Source of the DNA: an uncultured Desulfomicrobiaceae bacterium
Lineage (GTDB): Bacteria > Desulfobacterota > Desulfovibrionia > Desulfovibrionales > Desulfomicrobiaceae
Assembly (NCBI GenBank): GCA_937989665.1
Contig: CALKRN010000015.1
Location: 1 to 64,000, forward strand
Reading direction: 5' to 3'
DNA: 64,000 bases
Part shown: positions 51,826 through 61,257 of the stretch, in pieces
How positions within the stretch are numbered: position 1 is the first letter of the stretch
Layout: every line of letters starts with the position of its first letter
The notes under the pieces: model-generated
Told to the model about the DNA's origin: nothing
Database searches by the model: none
The model's input: only the letters and a program-made list of their open reading frames with translations
Translations under genes and position numbers: made by a program

Positions 51826-53625
51826 TTACCCTTCAGGGGTTGTCTCGCGTACGCGCAGACTGAGCTCGCGGAGCTGTCGGGGGGCAACGGTGGAGGGGGC
51901 TTCGGTCATAAGACAAACCCCTTTTTGGGTCTTGGGGAAGGCGATGACATCGCGGATGCTCCGGCATCCCGCCAGGAGCATGACGAGCCGGTCCAGGCCA
52001 AAGGCGATACCGCCGTGGGGCGGGGCACCGAAGGAGAGGGCCTCAAGGAGAAAGCCGAACTTGGCCTGGGCTTCTTCAGGGCTAATCCCTAAGGCGGCGA
52101 ACATGCGCCTTTGGGTTTCGGGGTCATGGATGCGGATGGAGCCGCCGCCAACTTCGTTGCCGTTGAGGACCAGGTCATAGGCGCGGGCCGTTGCCGAAGC
52201 GGGGTTATGGACCAAGGCTTGCGGGTCGTTGGGGGCTGTAAAGGGGTGGTGCATGGCTACCCAGCGTTTGTCTTCGTCGTCCCACTCCAGGAGGGGGAAG
52301 TCCGTAACCCAAGTGAGGGCAAGTTGGGATTCGTCGATGAGCTGGAATCGTTCGGCGAGACGCAGGCGCAGGGCACCGAGGGCTGCGTGCACGACGGCTG
52401 GGCTTGCGGCTTGGAAGAAGACGATGTCCCCAGGTTGGAGCTGGAGGGCCTGGGTGAGGCCGTCCTGTTCGGCGGGGGAGAGGAATTTGGCGATGGGCGA
52501 CTGCCAGCCGTCATCGCGGATTTTGATCCAGGCAAGGCCCGTGGCGCCATAGGTCTTCACCATCTCTGTGAGGTCGTCGATCTCTTTGCGGGAGAGTTCG
52601 CCTCCACCAGGGACGGCGATGGCCTTCACCAGGGGCGCTTCGGCGAAGAGTTTGAAAGAGGACCCCTGGACAATGGAGGTGACATCCACGAGCTCGAGGC
52701 CAAAGCGCAGATCGGGTTTATCCGAACCAAAGCGTCCCATGGCCTCGCGGTAGGTGAGGCGAGGAAGCGGCAAGCTGATGTCTTTTCCCAAGGCTTCGCG
52801 GATGAGGGCAGCCATTAAGCCCTCGGCCATTTCCATGACCCCGGCTTCGTCCACAAAGGCCATTTCGATATCGATTTGGGTGAATTCAGGCTGGCGGTCA
52901 GCGCGGAGGTCTTCGTCCCGGAAGCAGCGGGCGATCTGGTAGTAGCGATCGAGCCCGCCGCACATGAGGAGCTGTTTGAAGAGTTGGGGCGACTGGGGCA
53001 GGGCGTAGAACATGCCCGGGGAGAGGCGGCTGGGGACGAGAAAGTCCCGCGCCCCTTCGGGGGTGGATTTGGTAAGGGTTGGGGTCTCGACCTCCACGAA
53101 GGCATGGCTGTTGAGATAGGTGCGGGCCGCTTGGGTGAGGCGGTGGCGCATGAGGAGGTTTTGGGTCATGCTTGACCGGCGCAGGTCGAGATAGCGGTAT
53201 TTGAGGCGGAGGGCCTCGGTGACGTCCACTCGATCCTCGATGGGAAACGGTGGGGTCTTGGCCGTGGCGAGGATCTTGAGCTCCTGGACATACACTTCCA
53301 CTTCGCCGGTGACGAGGTTGGGGTTGTGCATATCGGCGGGCCGCAGGCGGACCTCCCCGCGCACGGCGAGGACATACTCGGCGCGCAGGTGGTGGGCGCG
53401 TTGGTGGGCCTGAGGGGCGAGTTCCGGGGAGAAAACCACTTGGGTAAGGCCTTGGCGGTCACGCAAGTCGATGAAGATAAGCCCCCCGTGGTCGCGGCGG
53501 TACTGCACCCAGCCCATGAGACAAACCGTTTGGCCGGCGTGGGCTGCGGTGAGTTCGCCGCAGCTGTGGGAACGGTGCCAGCCGTCTAGGGAGTCGAGAA
53601 CAACGGGAGAAGAAGGCGTTTCCAT
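51826..53625 (-). CDS. aspS: Aspartyl-tRNA synthetase, probably non-discriminating type
   Basis: 599 residues, bacterial-type class II enzyme. It has an N-terminal anticodon-binding OB fold (~15-115), motif 2 in RYYQIARCFRDEDLRADRQPE-type sequence, a GAD insertion (~290-420) and motif 3 (GGIAFGLDRLVMLL). In the anticodon-binding region the sequence is RRDHGG with H46, where discriminating E. coli-like enzymes have Leu. His here is associated with non-discriminating enzymes that also charge tRNA-Asn for GatCAB. It lies between hisS and def. Confidence 0.95.
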   Translation of the reverse strand: METPSSPVVLDSLDGWHRSHSCGELTAAHAGQTVCLMGWVQYRRDHGGLIFIDLRDRQGLTQVVFSPELAPQAHQRAHHLRAEYVLAVRGEVRLRPADMHNPNLVTGEVEVYVQELKILATAKTPPFPIEDRVDVTEALRLKYRYLDLRRSSMTQNLLMRHRLTQAARTYLNSHAFVEVETPTLTKSTPEGARDFLVPSRLSPGMFYALPQSPQLFKQLLMCGGLDRYYQIARCFRDEDLRADRQPEFTQIDIEMAFVDEAGVMEMAEGLMAALIREALGKDISLPLPRLTYREAMGRFGSDKPDLRFGLELVDVTSIVQGSSFKLFAEAPLVKAIAVPGGGELSRKEIDDLTEMVKTYGATGLAWIKIRDDGWQSPIAKFLSPAEQDGLTQALQLQPGDIVFFQAASPAVVHAALGALRLRLAERFQLIDESQLALTWVTDFPLLEWDDEDKRWVAMHHPFTAPNDPQALVHNPASATARAYDLVLNGNEVGGGSIRIHDPETQRRMFAALGISPEEAQAKFGFLLEALSFGAPPHGGIAFGLDRLVMLLAGCRSIRDVIAFPKTQKGVCLMTEAPSTVAPRQLRELSLRVRETTPEG

Positions 53626-53643
53626 GCGTATTCCTTGGACGCG

Positions 53644-54891
53644 TTAGGCGGTACGGAAGCCCAAAGCTTGGGCGAGGTCGTCCTGGGCGACAGTTGTTTG
53701 GACGCCAGTGGCCATGTCTTTGACCACAATAACGCCGCGGGCCATCTCGTCCTCCCCCAAAAGGAGGCAGGTTTTGACACCGAGCTTGTTGGCTTGGCGC
53801 AGGTGGGCCTTGGGGCTTTTGGCCTCAAAGGCCGTTTCTCCGCGGAAGCCATGGCGGCGCAATGTTTGTCCGACGAGCAGCGCCGTGTCCAGGGCGGCCG
53901 CATCGAGCACGGCCAAATAAAAATCCATGGGCTGCGGTCGGTGGGGAGGAAGGAGGAGGGCGAGGCGTTCCATCCCACAAGCAAAGCCAATGCCGGGCAC
54001 ATCTGGCCCGCCGAGGGCGGCCACCAGACCATCGTAGCGACCTCCGCCGGCGACTGCGCTTTGGGCACCGATGGCGCCGGAGAGGATCTCGAAGGTCGTG
54101 CGCTGGTAGTAATCAAGGCCGCGTACGAGCCGGTGGTTGATGGTCGCCGGGACGGCAGCGGCTTGGAGGATGGCGCGCACCTGGGCAAAGTGGGTAGCGC
54201 ACTCTGGGCAAAGGTGGTCGAGGAGGCGCGGGGCGTTTACCGTGGCCGTGCGGCACGTGGGCACCTTGCAATCAAGCACCCGCAGGGGGTTGGTCGTCGT
54301 GCGGCGCTGGCAGTCTTCGCAGAGGGATGCCAGGTCGATGCCCTCCAGAAACGAGCGCAAAGCCGCGTGGAACGCCGGGCGGCAGGCTGGGCAGCCGAGG
54401 GAATTGATCTCGAGGGTCAGGTCCACGACCTGAAGGCGCTCAAGAAAGGTCCAGAGCATGAGGATGACCTCGGCATCGGCCTGCGGGGTCTTGGCACCAA
54501 GGACTTCGACGTCCAGTTGGTGGAATTGGCGCATGCGCCCTTTTTGGGGCCGCTCGTAACGGAACATGGGGCCGCAGGTGAAGAGTTTGGTGACCCCCTC
54601 GTGCCCGCCAGCCTCGATGAAGGCTCGAAGCACACCGGCTGTGGCCTCAGGTCGTAGGGTAAGGGACCGGCCTTTGCGGTCCGTGAAGGTGTACATCTCT
54701 TTTTGGACGACATCGGTCTCTTCGCCAATGGAGCGGGCAAAGAGCTCGGTGCGTTCCAGGATGGGGATGCGAACTTCTTGGCAGCCGTAAGCGCCGAAGA
54801 CCTCGCGGGCCACGGTTTCCATGTACGTAAATGCCGTGCTCTCTGGCGGGAAGAGGTCGGCAAAGCCTTTGATACGCTGGATTCTTGACAT
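53644..54891 (-). CDS. hisS: Histidyl-tRNA synthetase
   Basis: 415 residues, class II. The N-terminus IKGFADLFPPES (motif 1 region) is followed by motif 2 (LRPEATAGVLRAFIEAGG and FRYERPQKGRMRQFHQLD). The histidine-binding sequences LVRGLDYYQRTTFEI (HisA) and GGRYDGLVAALGG follow, then motif 3 GIGFACGMERLALLL and a C-terminal anticodon domain. It heads the seven-gene minus-strand translation operon. The mobB gene starts divergently 109 bases away. Confidence 0.96.
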   Translation of the reverse strand: MSRIQRIKGFADLFPPESTAFTYMETVAREVFGAYGCQEVRIPILERTELFARSIGEETDVVQKEMYTFTDRKGRSLTLRPEATAGVLRAFIEAGGHEGVTKLFTCGPMFRYERPQKGRMRQFHQLDVEVLGAKTPQADAEVILMLWTFLERLQVVDLTLEINSLGCPACRPAFHAALRSFLEGIDLASLCEDCQRRTTTNPLRVLDCKVPTCRTATVNAPRLLDHLCPECATHFAQVRAILQAAAVPATINHRLVRGLDYYQRTTFEILSGAIGAQSAVAGGGRYDGLVAALGGPDVPGIGFACGMERLALLLPPHRPQPMDFYLAVLDAAALDTALLVGQTLRRHGFRGETAFEAKSPKAHLRQANKLGVKTCLLLGEDEMARGVIVVKDMATGVQTTVAQDDLAQALGFRTA

Positions 54892-55000
54892 AGGAAAGCG
54901 ACACCTTGAAGGAACGGCAGACGTGCCGACGGCACGTTGTCGAGGATCAGAAAGCGGCTTCAGCTAGTGCAGAGTGCTGCTGTTGTCAAAAGGAGGAAAG

Positions 55001-55705
55001 ATGCGCGCTGTTGCCCTGGTAGGGTGGAAGAAATCTGGCAAAACAACGCTGGCGGTGGCCTTGGCAGAGGAGCTGGCACGGCGAGGGGTGCGGGTGGGAG
55101 CCCTCAAGCACTCTCATCATGGATTCGATAGTCCTGGCACCGATACCGCACGCCTAGGAGCGGTGTGCCCGGTCGTGGCTGGCCTCTCCCCGCGCCACAC
55201 GATGGTTGGGTGGAACGAGGCCAAGTCGCCCCAAGACCTTTTCCCGTTGTTGGGGGCAGAGGTTGTGCTCGTGGAGGGGGGAAAAGATTGGGGATGGCTG
55301 CCGCGTATCCTCGTGGTTCCAGGGGGAGGGGAGGACCCGATGTCCCTGGTGGCCGGACGGGAGCTGGGAGTGTTTGGGCCATCGTCCGTGGCGGGGCTGC
55401 CGGCCACGGAGGATGTGGCTGTCGTGGCCGATTGGGTCCTCTCCCGGGGATTTCTCCTGGCTGGGCTGGATTGCGAGGCCTGTGGTCGGGCCTCGTGTGC
55501 AGAGCTGGCCGCGGCCATTGTGGCCGGTGAGGCCCAACCCGAGGATTGCGTCGCACGGCAGCCGCGCTTACGGGTGGCCTGTGGTGGACAGGAATTGGCG
55601 TTAGGTCCTTTTGTGGAGCGACTGGTGCGCTCCACGTTGGTCGGATTGATGTCGGAGCTCAAGGGGTACGTGCCGGGGCAGCCGGTACGCATCGAAATGG
55701 AGTAA
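55001..55705 (+). CDS. mobB: MobB-like molybdopterin-dinucleotide protein with a C-terminal cysteine cluster
   Basis: 234 residues from ATG 55001 (AGGAGGAAAG upstream). The first ~155 residues are MobB: Walker A VGWKKSGKTTLAVALA, GALKHSHHGFDSPGTDTARL and VVLVEGGKDW. MobB helps attach GMP to molybdopterin. Residues ~160-234 add LDCEACGRASCAELAAAIV and EDCVARQPRL, four cysteines that could hold an iron-sulfur cluster. This extension is absent from E. coli MobB. It is followed by a MoaD/E1 pair, so the operon is for pterin cofactor assembly. Confidence 0.85.
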   Translation: MRAVALVGWKKSGKTTLAVALAEELARRGVRVGALKHSHHGFDSPGTDTARLGAVCPVVAGLSPRHTMVGWNEAKSPQDLFPLLGAEVVLVEGGKDWGWLPRILVVPGGGEDPMSLVAGRELGVFGPSSVAGLPATEDVAVVADWVLSRGFLLAGLDCEACGRASCAELAAAIVAGEAQPEDCVARQPRLRVACGGQELALGPFVERLVRSTLVGLMSELKGYVPGQPVRIEME

Positions 55706-55709
55706 GGCT

Positions 55710-55934
55710 ATGCGGGTACAGGTCAAATGTTTTGCCACGCTCAGTCGCTACGCCCCGGCTTCCGGGGCTGTGGACTTGGCGGAAGGGGCGTCCGTAGCCG
55801 ACCTTCTGGCTGCTTTGGGTCTTGCCCAGGACGAGGTAAAGCTCATCTTTCGCAACAACCGCCATTGCGCGGTGGATGCGTCCCTTGCTGATGGCGACGA
55901 GGTGCGTCTTTTTCCCGCAGTGGGAGGGGGCTGA
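55710..55934 (+). CDS. moaD: MoaD/ThiS-family sulfur-carrier protein
   Basis: 74 residues of ubiquitin fold ending in the diglycine tail (LFPAVGGG) that is adenylated and thiocarboxylated by an E1 enzyme. VKCFATLSRYAP and LADGDEVRLFP fit MoaD. It donates sulfur for molybdopterin. Its stop overlaps the start of the E1 gene. Confidence 0.88.
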   Translation: MRVQVKCFATLSRYAPASGAVDLAEGASVADLLAALGLAQDEVKLIFRNNRHCAVDASLADGDEVRLFPAVGGG

Positions 55935-56740
55935 TGGATGCTGGCTCTATCCGGGACCGAGCTGTGCCCGATGCGCGGCGCGGCGTCCTGGCGATTCCAT
56001 TGGCAGATTTGGAGGCCTTGGGGGTCACGCCCCTTGACGCCTTGGCCTGCGGGGTGGTGCCTGCCTTGTGGGTGCGCAGTGCCCACTCCCTCAATGCCGA
56101 GGCCCTGGCGCGGCTCGCCCGGGCACGGGTCCTTGTGGTGGGTGCGGGTGGCTTGGGAGGATACCTTCTCGAGCTCGTGGCCCGGGCGGGGGTTGGTTTT
56201 CTTCGTATCGTGGATGGAGATGCTTTTGAGGAGACCAACATGAACCGCCAACTCTTGGCCGAGCCAGCCACTTTGGGCCGTTGGAAGGTGGAGGTGGCAG
56301 CAGAACGACTGGTCCGCGTCGCCCCGTTCTGTCAGGTGGACCCTCGGGCGGTGGCTTTGGATGCGGCCAATGCGCCATCGCTTTTTGCAGGGATGGACCT
56401 GGTGGTGGACTGTTTGGGTGGGGTTGATGTGCGCCGCCCGCTCCATGAGACCGCAGCAGCGGCAGGACTGCCCATTGTGGCTGCGGCAGTGGCTGGATGG
56501 ACTGCTGTTGTGGGTTCGGAGCGCCCTGGGATGCCCGGGATCTCGCTTTTGTGGCAGGACGAGAAGGCCGGAGATGCCGAAGAACACCTTGGCAGCCTCG
56601 CCCCAACGGTGGCCTTGGCCGCCAGTCTCCAAGCTGCCGAGGTGGTGCGCTTTTTGGCCACGGGAGAGCTTTCCTTGGCAGGAAAGCTCCTCCATGCAGA
56701 CCTTTCGTCTTGGGAGTTCTCCCTTTACCACCTTACCTAA
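55934..56740 (+). CDS. E1-like ThiF/MoeB/HesA adenylyltransferase
   Basis: 268 residues. ATP site VLVVGAGGLGGYLLELVARAG, acidic end VDGDAFEETNMNRQLL (with the R-Q catalytic pair) and VDCLGGVDVRRPLHE. It should activate the C-terminal Gly of the upstream MoaD. It has no CxxC zinc pairs and no clear catalytic cysteine, unlike E. coli MoeB, so thiolation must use another cysteine or partner. About 45 residues precede the fold and are not recognised. Confidence 0.85.
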   Translation: MDAGSIRDRAVPDARRGVLAIPLADLEALGVTPLDALACGVVPALWVRSAHSLNAEALARLARARVLVVGAGGLGGYLLELVARAGVGFLRIVDGDAFEETNMNRQLLAEPATLGRWKVEVAAERLVRVAPFCQVDPRAVALDAANAPSLFAGMDLVVDCLGGVDVRRPLHETAAAAGLPIVAAAVAGWTAVVGSERPGMPGISLLWQDEKAGDAEEHLGSLAPTVALAASLQAAEVVRFLATGELSLAGKLLHADLSSWEFSLYHLT

Positions 56741-56749
56741 GGAGCGGTC

Positions 56750-57379
56750 ATGGAGCTCGTGGTGGCGACGGGAAATGCCGGCAAAGTTCGGGAAATGGCG
56801 GCGTTTTTAAGCCAATACTTCCCTGGGGTGCGCGTGCTGGGGTTGCGTGAAGTCGGTTGGACTGAGGACATCCCTGAGACCGGGACGACCTTTGCGGCCA
56901 ATGCCCGCATCAAGGCCCATACCGTGGCCAAGGGCACGGGCCTTGTGGCCTTGGCTGATGACTCTGGGTTGTGCGTGGACGCCTTGGGGGGAGGGCCGGG
57001 GGTTTATTCGGCGCGGTATGCCGGCCCAGGGGCGACGGATGCCGACAATGTGGCTAAGGTCTTGGCGGCCCTCCGTGATGTCCCTGAAGCCCAGCGCGGC
57101 TGCGCCTTCCACTGTGTTCTCGTGGTTGCGGCCCCTGATGGTCGGGAGCTTATAGCTCAGGGGCAGTGGCAGGGACGGGTTCTGTCGGCCCCACGCGGCA
57201 GCGGCGGTTTTGGCTATGACCCCATCTTTTTTGACGAGACCTTGGGCTTGAGCGCTGCCGAACTGCCCCTTGAGGTCAAAAACGAGCGCAGCCACCGTGG
57301 CCAGGCCCTGCGTCATCTGCTGGCGCAGCGGGAGGCGCTGGCAGCACTTTTGGGCATTTCGCCCCAAGAAGGAGCATAA
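56750..57379 (+). CDS. rdgB: dITP/XTP pyrophosphatase (RdgB/HAM1)
   Basis: 209 residues. It hydrolyses ITP, dITP and XTP to monophosphates and keeps deaminated purines out of DNA and RNA. The signature [13 protein letters not shown] at the start, the [13 protein letters not shown] loop, [25 protein letters not shown] and [12 protein letters not shown] are all present. It is 9 bases after the E1 gene and 4 bases before glmS. Confidence 0.95.
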   Translation: [209 protein letters not shown]

Positions 57380-57383
57380 GCGT

Positions 57384-59195
57384 ATGTGTGGTATTATTGG
57401 ATATACCGGTCATCGGCCCGCCGTGCCGGTAATTATGGATGGGCTGCGGCGCTTGGAATATCGCGGTTATGACTCGGCGGGGCTCGCGGTGGTGGAGGGG
57501 CAGCAGCTGCGGGTGGTGCGGGCCGAGGGCAAGCTCTCGGCCCTGGATGCCTGCCTCGAAGGACTCGACTGTGGTCTTGCCCTCACGGGGGTCGGCCACA
57601 CCCGTTGGGCGACCCATGGCTTGCCGGTGGTGCGCAATGCCCATCCCCACCAGGATGCTTCGGGGCGGTTTGCTCTCGTTCACAATGGGATCATTGAAAA
57701 CTACGCGGAACTGAAGGCCATGCTCCAGGCGGAGGGGGTTATCTTTGTCTCCGAAACCGACACGGAGGTCCTTGTCCAGCTCATAGCGCGCGAGATCGCA
57801 AGCTGCGGGGACGTGCGTCAGGGGATTGCTGCGGCCTTGGGCCAGGTGGAGGGGGCGTATGCCTTTGCCCTCATCGATCGGCAGACCCCAGACACCCTGT
57901 GGGCGGGTCGTCAGGCGAGTCCGTTGGTGCTCGGCCTTGGCGTGGCCGAGCATTTTGTGGCCTCGGATATCCCGGCGTTTTTGCCTTTTACCCGAGAGGT
58001 GGTCTTTCTTGAAGACGGCGAGATTGTCGAGATTCGTCCCCATACCTGGGCGGTATTCGATGCCCGTTCCTTGGGCGTCAAGGACAAGACCATTTCTCGC
58101 ATCACCTGGGATGTGCAGGCGGCCCAAAAGGGTGGGTTTAAGCATTTCATGCTGAAGGAGATTTTCGAGCAGCCCCAGGTGGTGCGCGACGCATTGGCGG
58201 GCCGGCTTCGGGGAGGCGGTGTGGTGGTGCCGGAGCTTGATGGACTCGCTCGTCCGGAACGAGTGGTCGTCATTGCCTGTGGGACCTCGTGGCACGCTGG
58301 GCTGTGGGGCCGCTATCTCTTGGAGTCCATGGCCGGGATTCCCACCCAGGTGGAGACAGCCTCGGAGTTCCGCTATGGCGGGTTTGTTGTCCGGCCCACG
58401 GATACGGTGGTGGCCATCAGCCAATCTGGGGAAACGGCCGATACCTTGGCGGCGTTGCGCTTGGCCCGTCAGGCAGGGGCAACCGTCCTTGGGCTCTGCA
58501 ACGTGGTGGGTTCTTCCATTGCCCGGGAGTCAAACCGGGTGCTTTACACGCAGGCCGGGCCAGAGATCAGCGTTGCCTCCACGAAGGCCATGACCTCGCA
58601 GATGGTCGTTTTGCTCCTCCTGGCCCTCCATTGGGGGCGGGAGCGGATTGGAGGCTCGCGCACCGAAACGATCCTCCATGGCCTCGCGGCCCTGCCCGAG
58701 GTCCTTGAGGCGACTCTCCCGGGCCTACGCCATCAGGCCCAGGCATTGGCGCGGACCTACGCCGGTTGCCGGGGGTGTTTTTACCTGGGACGGGGGCCGA
58801 TGTATCCTTTGGCCTTGGAGGGGGCCCTCAAATTAAAGGAAATTTCTTACATTCATGCTGAAGGGTATGCGGCGGGTGAGATGAAACATGGCCCCATTGC
58901 CCTCATTGATCGGGACTTTCCGACAGTAGCCCTTGTGCTGCGCGATGAGCTTTTGCCGAAGATGCGCTCCAATCTCCAGGAGGTAGTCGCCCGTGGAGGA
59001 CGGATCCTCGCCATCACCAATCCAGGCGTCGAGGTTCCGGCCACCGACCTGTGGGCCGTACCCGAGGCCCCGGCCCCCTTGGGAGGACTGCTCGTCTTGC
59101 CGGCCTTGCAGCTCTTAGCCTACGAGATTGCCGTGCACTTGGGCTGTGATGTGGACCAACCACGGAACCTCGCCAAGAGCGTGACGGTGGAATGA
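57384..59195 (+). CDS. glmS: Glucosamine-fructose-6-phosphate aminotransferase
   Basis: 603 residues from ATG 57384. A glutaminase domain with Cys2 (MCGIIGYTGHR) channels ammonia to two SIS domains (CGTSWHAGLWGRYLLESMAG and SQSGETADTLAALRLAR), ending DVDQPRNLAKSVTVE. It makes glucosamine-6-phosphate for peptidoglycan and lipopolysaccharide. I see no glmS ribozyme upstream, since only 4 bases separate it from rdgB. It overlaps the amidase gene. Confidence 0.96.
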   Translation: MCGIIGYTGHRPAVPVIMDGLRRLEYRGYDSAGLAVVEGQQLRVVRAEGKLSALDACLEGLDCGLALTGVGHTRWATHGLPVVRNAHPHQDASGRFALVHNGIIENYAELKAMLQAEGVIFVSETDTEVLVQLIAREIASCGDVRQGIAAALGQVEGAYAFALIDRQTPDTLWAGRQASPLVLGLGVAEHFVASDIPAFLPFTREVVFLEDGEIVEIRPHTWAVFDARSLGVKDKTISRITWDVQAAQKGGFKHFMLKEIFEQPQVVRDALAGRLRGGGVVVPELDGLARPERVVVIACGTSWHAGLWGRYLLESMAGIPTQVETASEFRYGGFVVRPTDTVVAISQSGETADTLAALRLARQAGATVLGLCNVVGSSIARESNRVLYTQAGPEISVASTKAMTSQMVVLLLLALHWGRERIGGSRTETILHGLAALPEVLEATLPGLRHQAQALARTYAGCRGCFYLGRGPMYPLALEGALKLKEISYIHAEGYAAGEMKHGPIALIDRDFPTVALVLRDELLPKMRSNLQEVVARGGRILAITNPGVEVPATDLWAVPEAPAPLGGLLVLPALQLLAYEIAVHLGCDVDQPRNLAKSVTVE

Positions 59196-60556
59196 TGCGA
59201 CGTTGGCTTCTTTTGGTCATTGTCCTTGGGATTATCCCCTCGTCTGTGTGGGGGGCGGATACCCTTACCAAGGCGGTGAAGGACTTTCAGGCCCTTGAGG
59301 GGGATTCGGTTCGCGCCTTGCGTCGGGATCTCTGGCTTGCCCTCGCCGAGCGCATGGTCACCTTGAGCACAACTGCCCCCACTGCGGACGATGGCGTGCG
59401 CGCCCTGTGGTATGCGGCCCGGGCCTGGGAAGAAGTGGCCCGGCGATCCGCCCTCCCGATGGATGCTCGCCGGGCGGCAGGGGCCTTTGCCCGGGTACCG
59501 CAAAAGGCCCCTGCCCATCCCTTGGCCGATGACGCCCTGTTGCGCCAGGCGCAGAACCTGTTGCGGGCGGGAGATCCCGCGGCGGCTCGGCAGGTCTTGG
59601 AGCAGGTGCTTGCCAAGTATCCGCAAGGAGACATGGCCCCTCAGGCGAGGCAAGAGCTGGCGCGGATCCGCAGTAAACCCGCGCCAAACGCTTCTGGCGC
59701 CCCACCACCTCCAGGGGCATCCCCTCCATCGGCCGCGCTGCCGCACAAGGAATCTTTACGTTCTCCTTCGCCATCGTCCTCTCCAAAAGGGGCAGCTTCC
59801 CCCCTGCGCCCGCCGCCGCAGAAAAAGCAGGAGGGCAACCTGGTAGAACAGCTGGGATTATCCGTTCGCACTGTGGTACTTGATGCTGGTCACGGTGGGA
59901 GCGATCCCGGGGCCATGGCCTTTGGGTTGCGAGAAAAAGATATCAATTTGCGCATGGTTCGGATGTTGGCCCCGTTGCTTGAAGCCCAGGGCTTTCGCGT
60001 CGTGCAGACGCGCACGAAAGATCAGTATCTCTCTCTTGACGAGCGCACCCGTCGCGCCAACGCCGCCAAAGGCGATCTCTTTCTCTCCATCCACTGTAAT
60101 GCCCACTACGATGCCGCGATCCATGGATTTGAACTCTATTTTCTTGATTTGGCCACGGACAAACAGGCCATTCGGGTGGCGGCGCGGGAAAATGGGGTCT
60201 CCGAGAGTAAAATCAGTGACATGCAGATGATTCTTTCCGATTTGCTCCTCCATGCGAAGATTGAGGAATCTAAGACCCTCGCCCGGGTTGTGCAACGAGA
60301 GGTCATGGCAGGAGCAGGGGCGCGGTTTGCTCTTCGGGATCATGGTGCCCGCGGGGCGTTTTTCTACGTTCTTACTGGGGTTCGTATGCCGGCCATCCTT
60401 GTGGAGCTCGGCTACATCACCAACCCCGAGGAGGCACGGCTGCTAGCGAGCGACAGCTACCTGTCTGCCCTCGCTCAAGGTCTCACTCAGGGGGTCGTGG
60501 CCTACGTCAAGCAGCTTGATCGGTTTGCTTTGGGTGAGGGCAAGGGAGGGTCATGA
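59192..60556 (+). CDS. N-acetylmuramoyl-L-alanine amidase (Amidase_3, AmiC-like)
   Basis: 454 residues with a signal peptide (LLLVIVLGIIPSSVWGA). Residues ~20-160 include TPR-like helices (QNLLRAGDPAAARQVLEQVL), then a Pro/Ser-rich linker. The catalytic domain from ~225 has VVLDAGHGGSDPGA and the Glu and His zinc ligands in FLSIHCNAHYD, and the late ILVELGYITNPEEARLL carries the active-site Glu. It splits septal peptidoglycan in the periplasm. It is placed between glmS and a DUF554 gene. Confidence 0.93.
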   Translation: MMRRWLLLVIVLGIIPSSVWGADTLTKAVKDFQALEGDSVRALRRDLWLALAERMVTLSTTAPTADDGVRALWYAARAWEEVARRSALPMDARRAAGAFARVPQKAPAHPLADDALLRQAQNLLRAGDPAAARQVLEQVLAKYPQGDMAPQARQELARIRSKPAPNASGAPPPPGASPPSAALPHKESLRSPSPSSSPKGAASPLRPPPQKKQEGNLVEQLGLSVRTVVLDAGHGGSDPGAMAFGLREKDINLRMVRMLAPLLEAQGFRVVQTRTKDQYLSLDERTRRANAAKGDLFLSIHCNAHYDAAIHGFELYFLDLATDKQAIRVAARENGVSESKISDMQMILSDLLLHAKIEESKTLARVVQREVMAGAGARFALRDHGARGAFFYVLTGVRMPAILVELGYITNPEEARLLASDSYLSALAQGLTQGVVAYVKQLDRFALGEGKGGS

Positions 60557-61242
60557 TGCATTTTCCTACAGGAGCTGTTCTGAATGCCGCGGCCATCGTT
60601 GTTGGTTCCTGCATTGGCCTGGCGCTTCATGGTCGATTGCCTGAGCGGATTCGCACAGTAGTGTTTCAGGGGCTGGGGTTGTGTGTGCTTGTTATCGGCA
60701 TGCAGATGGCCTTGGAGGCCTCCAATGGGCTCCATGTAGCGATGAGCATCCTTGTGGGGGGGATTTTGGGAGAGCTCGGCCGTCTCGAAGATCGCCTTGA
60801 GGCCATGGGCGAGGCGGTGAAACGGCTAACGCGCTCTTCCAATGCCCAATTTACGGAGGGCTTGGTGAGTGCTTCACTGCTTTTTTGTGTCGGTGCCATG
60901 GCCATTGTTGGGTCGCTGGATGAGGGATTGCGCGGTGATGGCACCGTGCTCGCTACGAAGAGTCTATTGGATGGCGTCTCCTCGGTGGCCTTGGCTTCTA
61001 CCTATGGTCTTGGGGTGGCATTTTCCGCGGTGCCGGTGCTCCTTTATCAGGGAGGCATCGCCCTTGGCGCAAGTCTTGTGCAGGACCTGGTCTCGCCCCA
61101 GCTCATGGCCCAGATGACCGGCACCGGCGGGGTCCTCATTGCGGGCATTGGTCTGTCGCTTTTGGGTGTCGTGCGTATCCGCATTGCAAGCCTCCTCCCC
61201 GCGTTGCTTGTGATCGTTCCTCTTTCCCTCTGGCCGGCGTAG
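60553..61242 (+). CDS. DUF554 membrane protein (YqgA-like)
   Basis: 229 residues with six or seven membrane helices. LGLCVLVIGMQMALEASNG, ILVGGILGELGRLEDRL and the late GGVLIAGIGLSLLGVVRIR fit the DUF554 family of predicted membrane transport-like proteins, whose substrate is unknown. ATG 60553 overlaps the amidase stop; ATG 60556 is equally possible. Confidence 0.85.
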   Translation: MMHFPTGAVLNAAAIVVGSCIGLALHGRLPERIRTVVFQGLGLCVLVIGMQMALEASNGLHVAMSILVGGILGELGRLEDRLEAMGEAVKRLTRSSNAQFTEGLVSASLLFCVGAMAIVGSLDEGLRGDGTVLATKSLLDGVSSVALASTYGLGVAFSAVPVLLYQGGIALGASLVQDLVSPQLMAQMTGTGGVLIAGIGLSLLGVVRIRIASLLPALLVIVPLSLWPA

Positions 61243-61257
61243 AGAGGGGGGAGGGAG

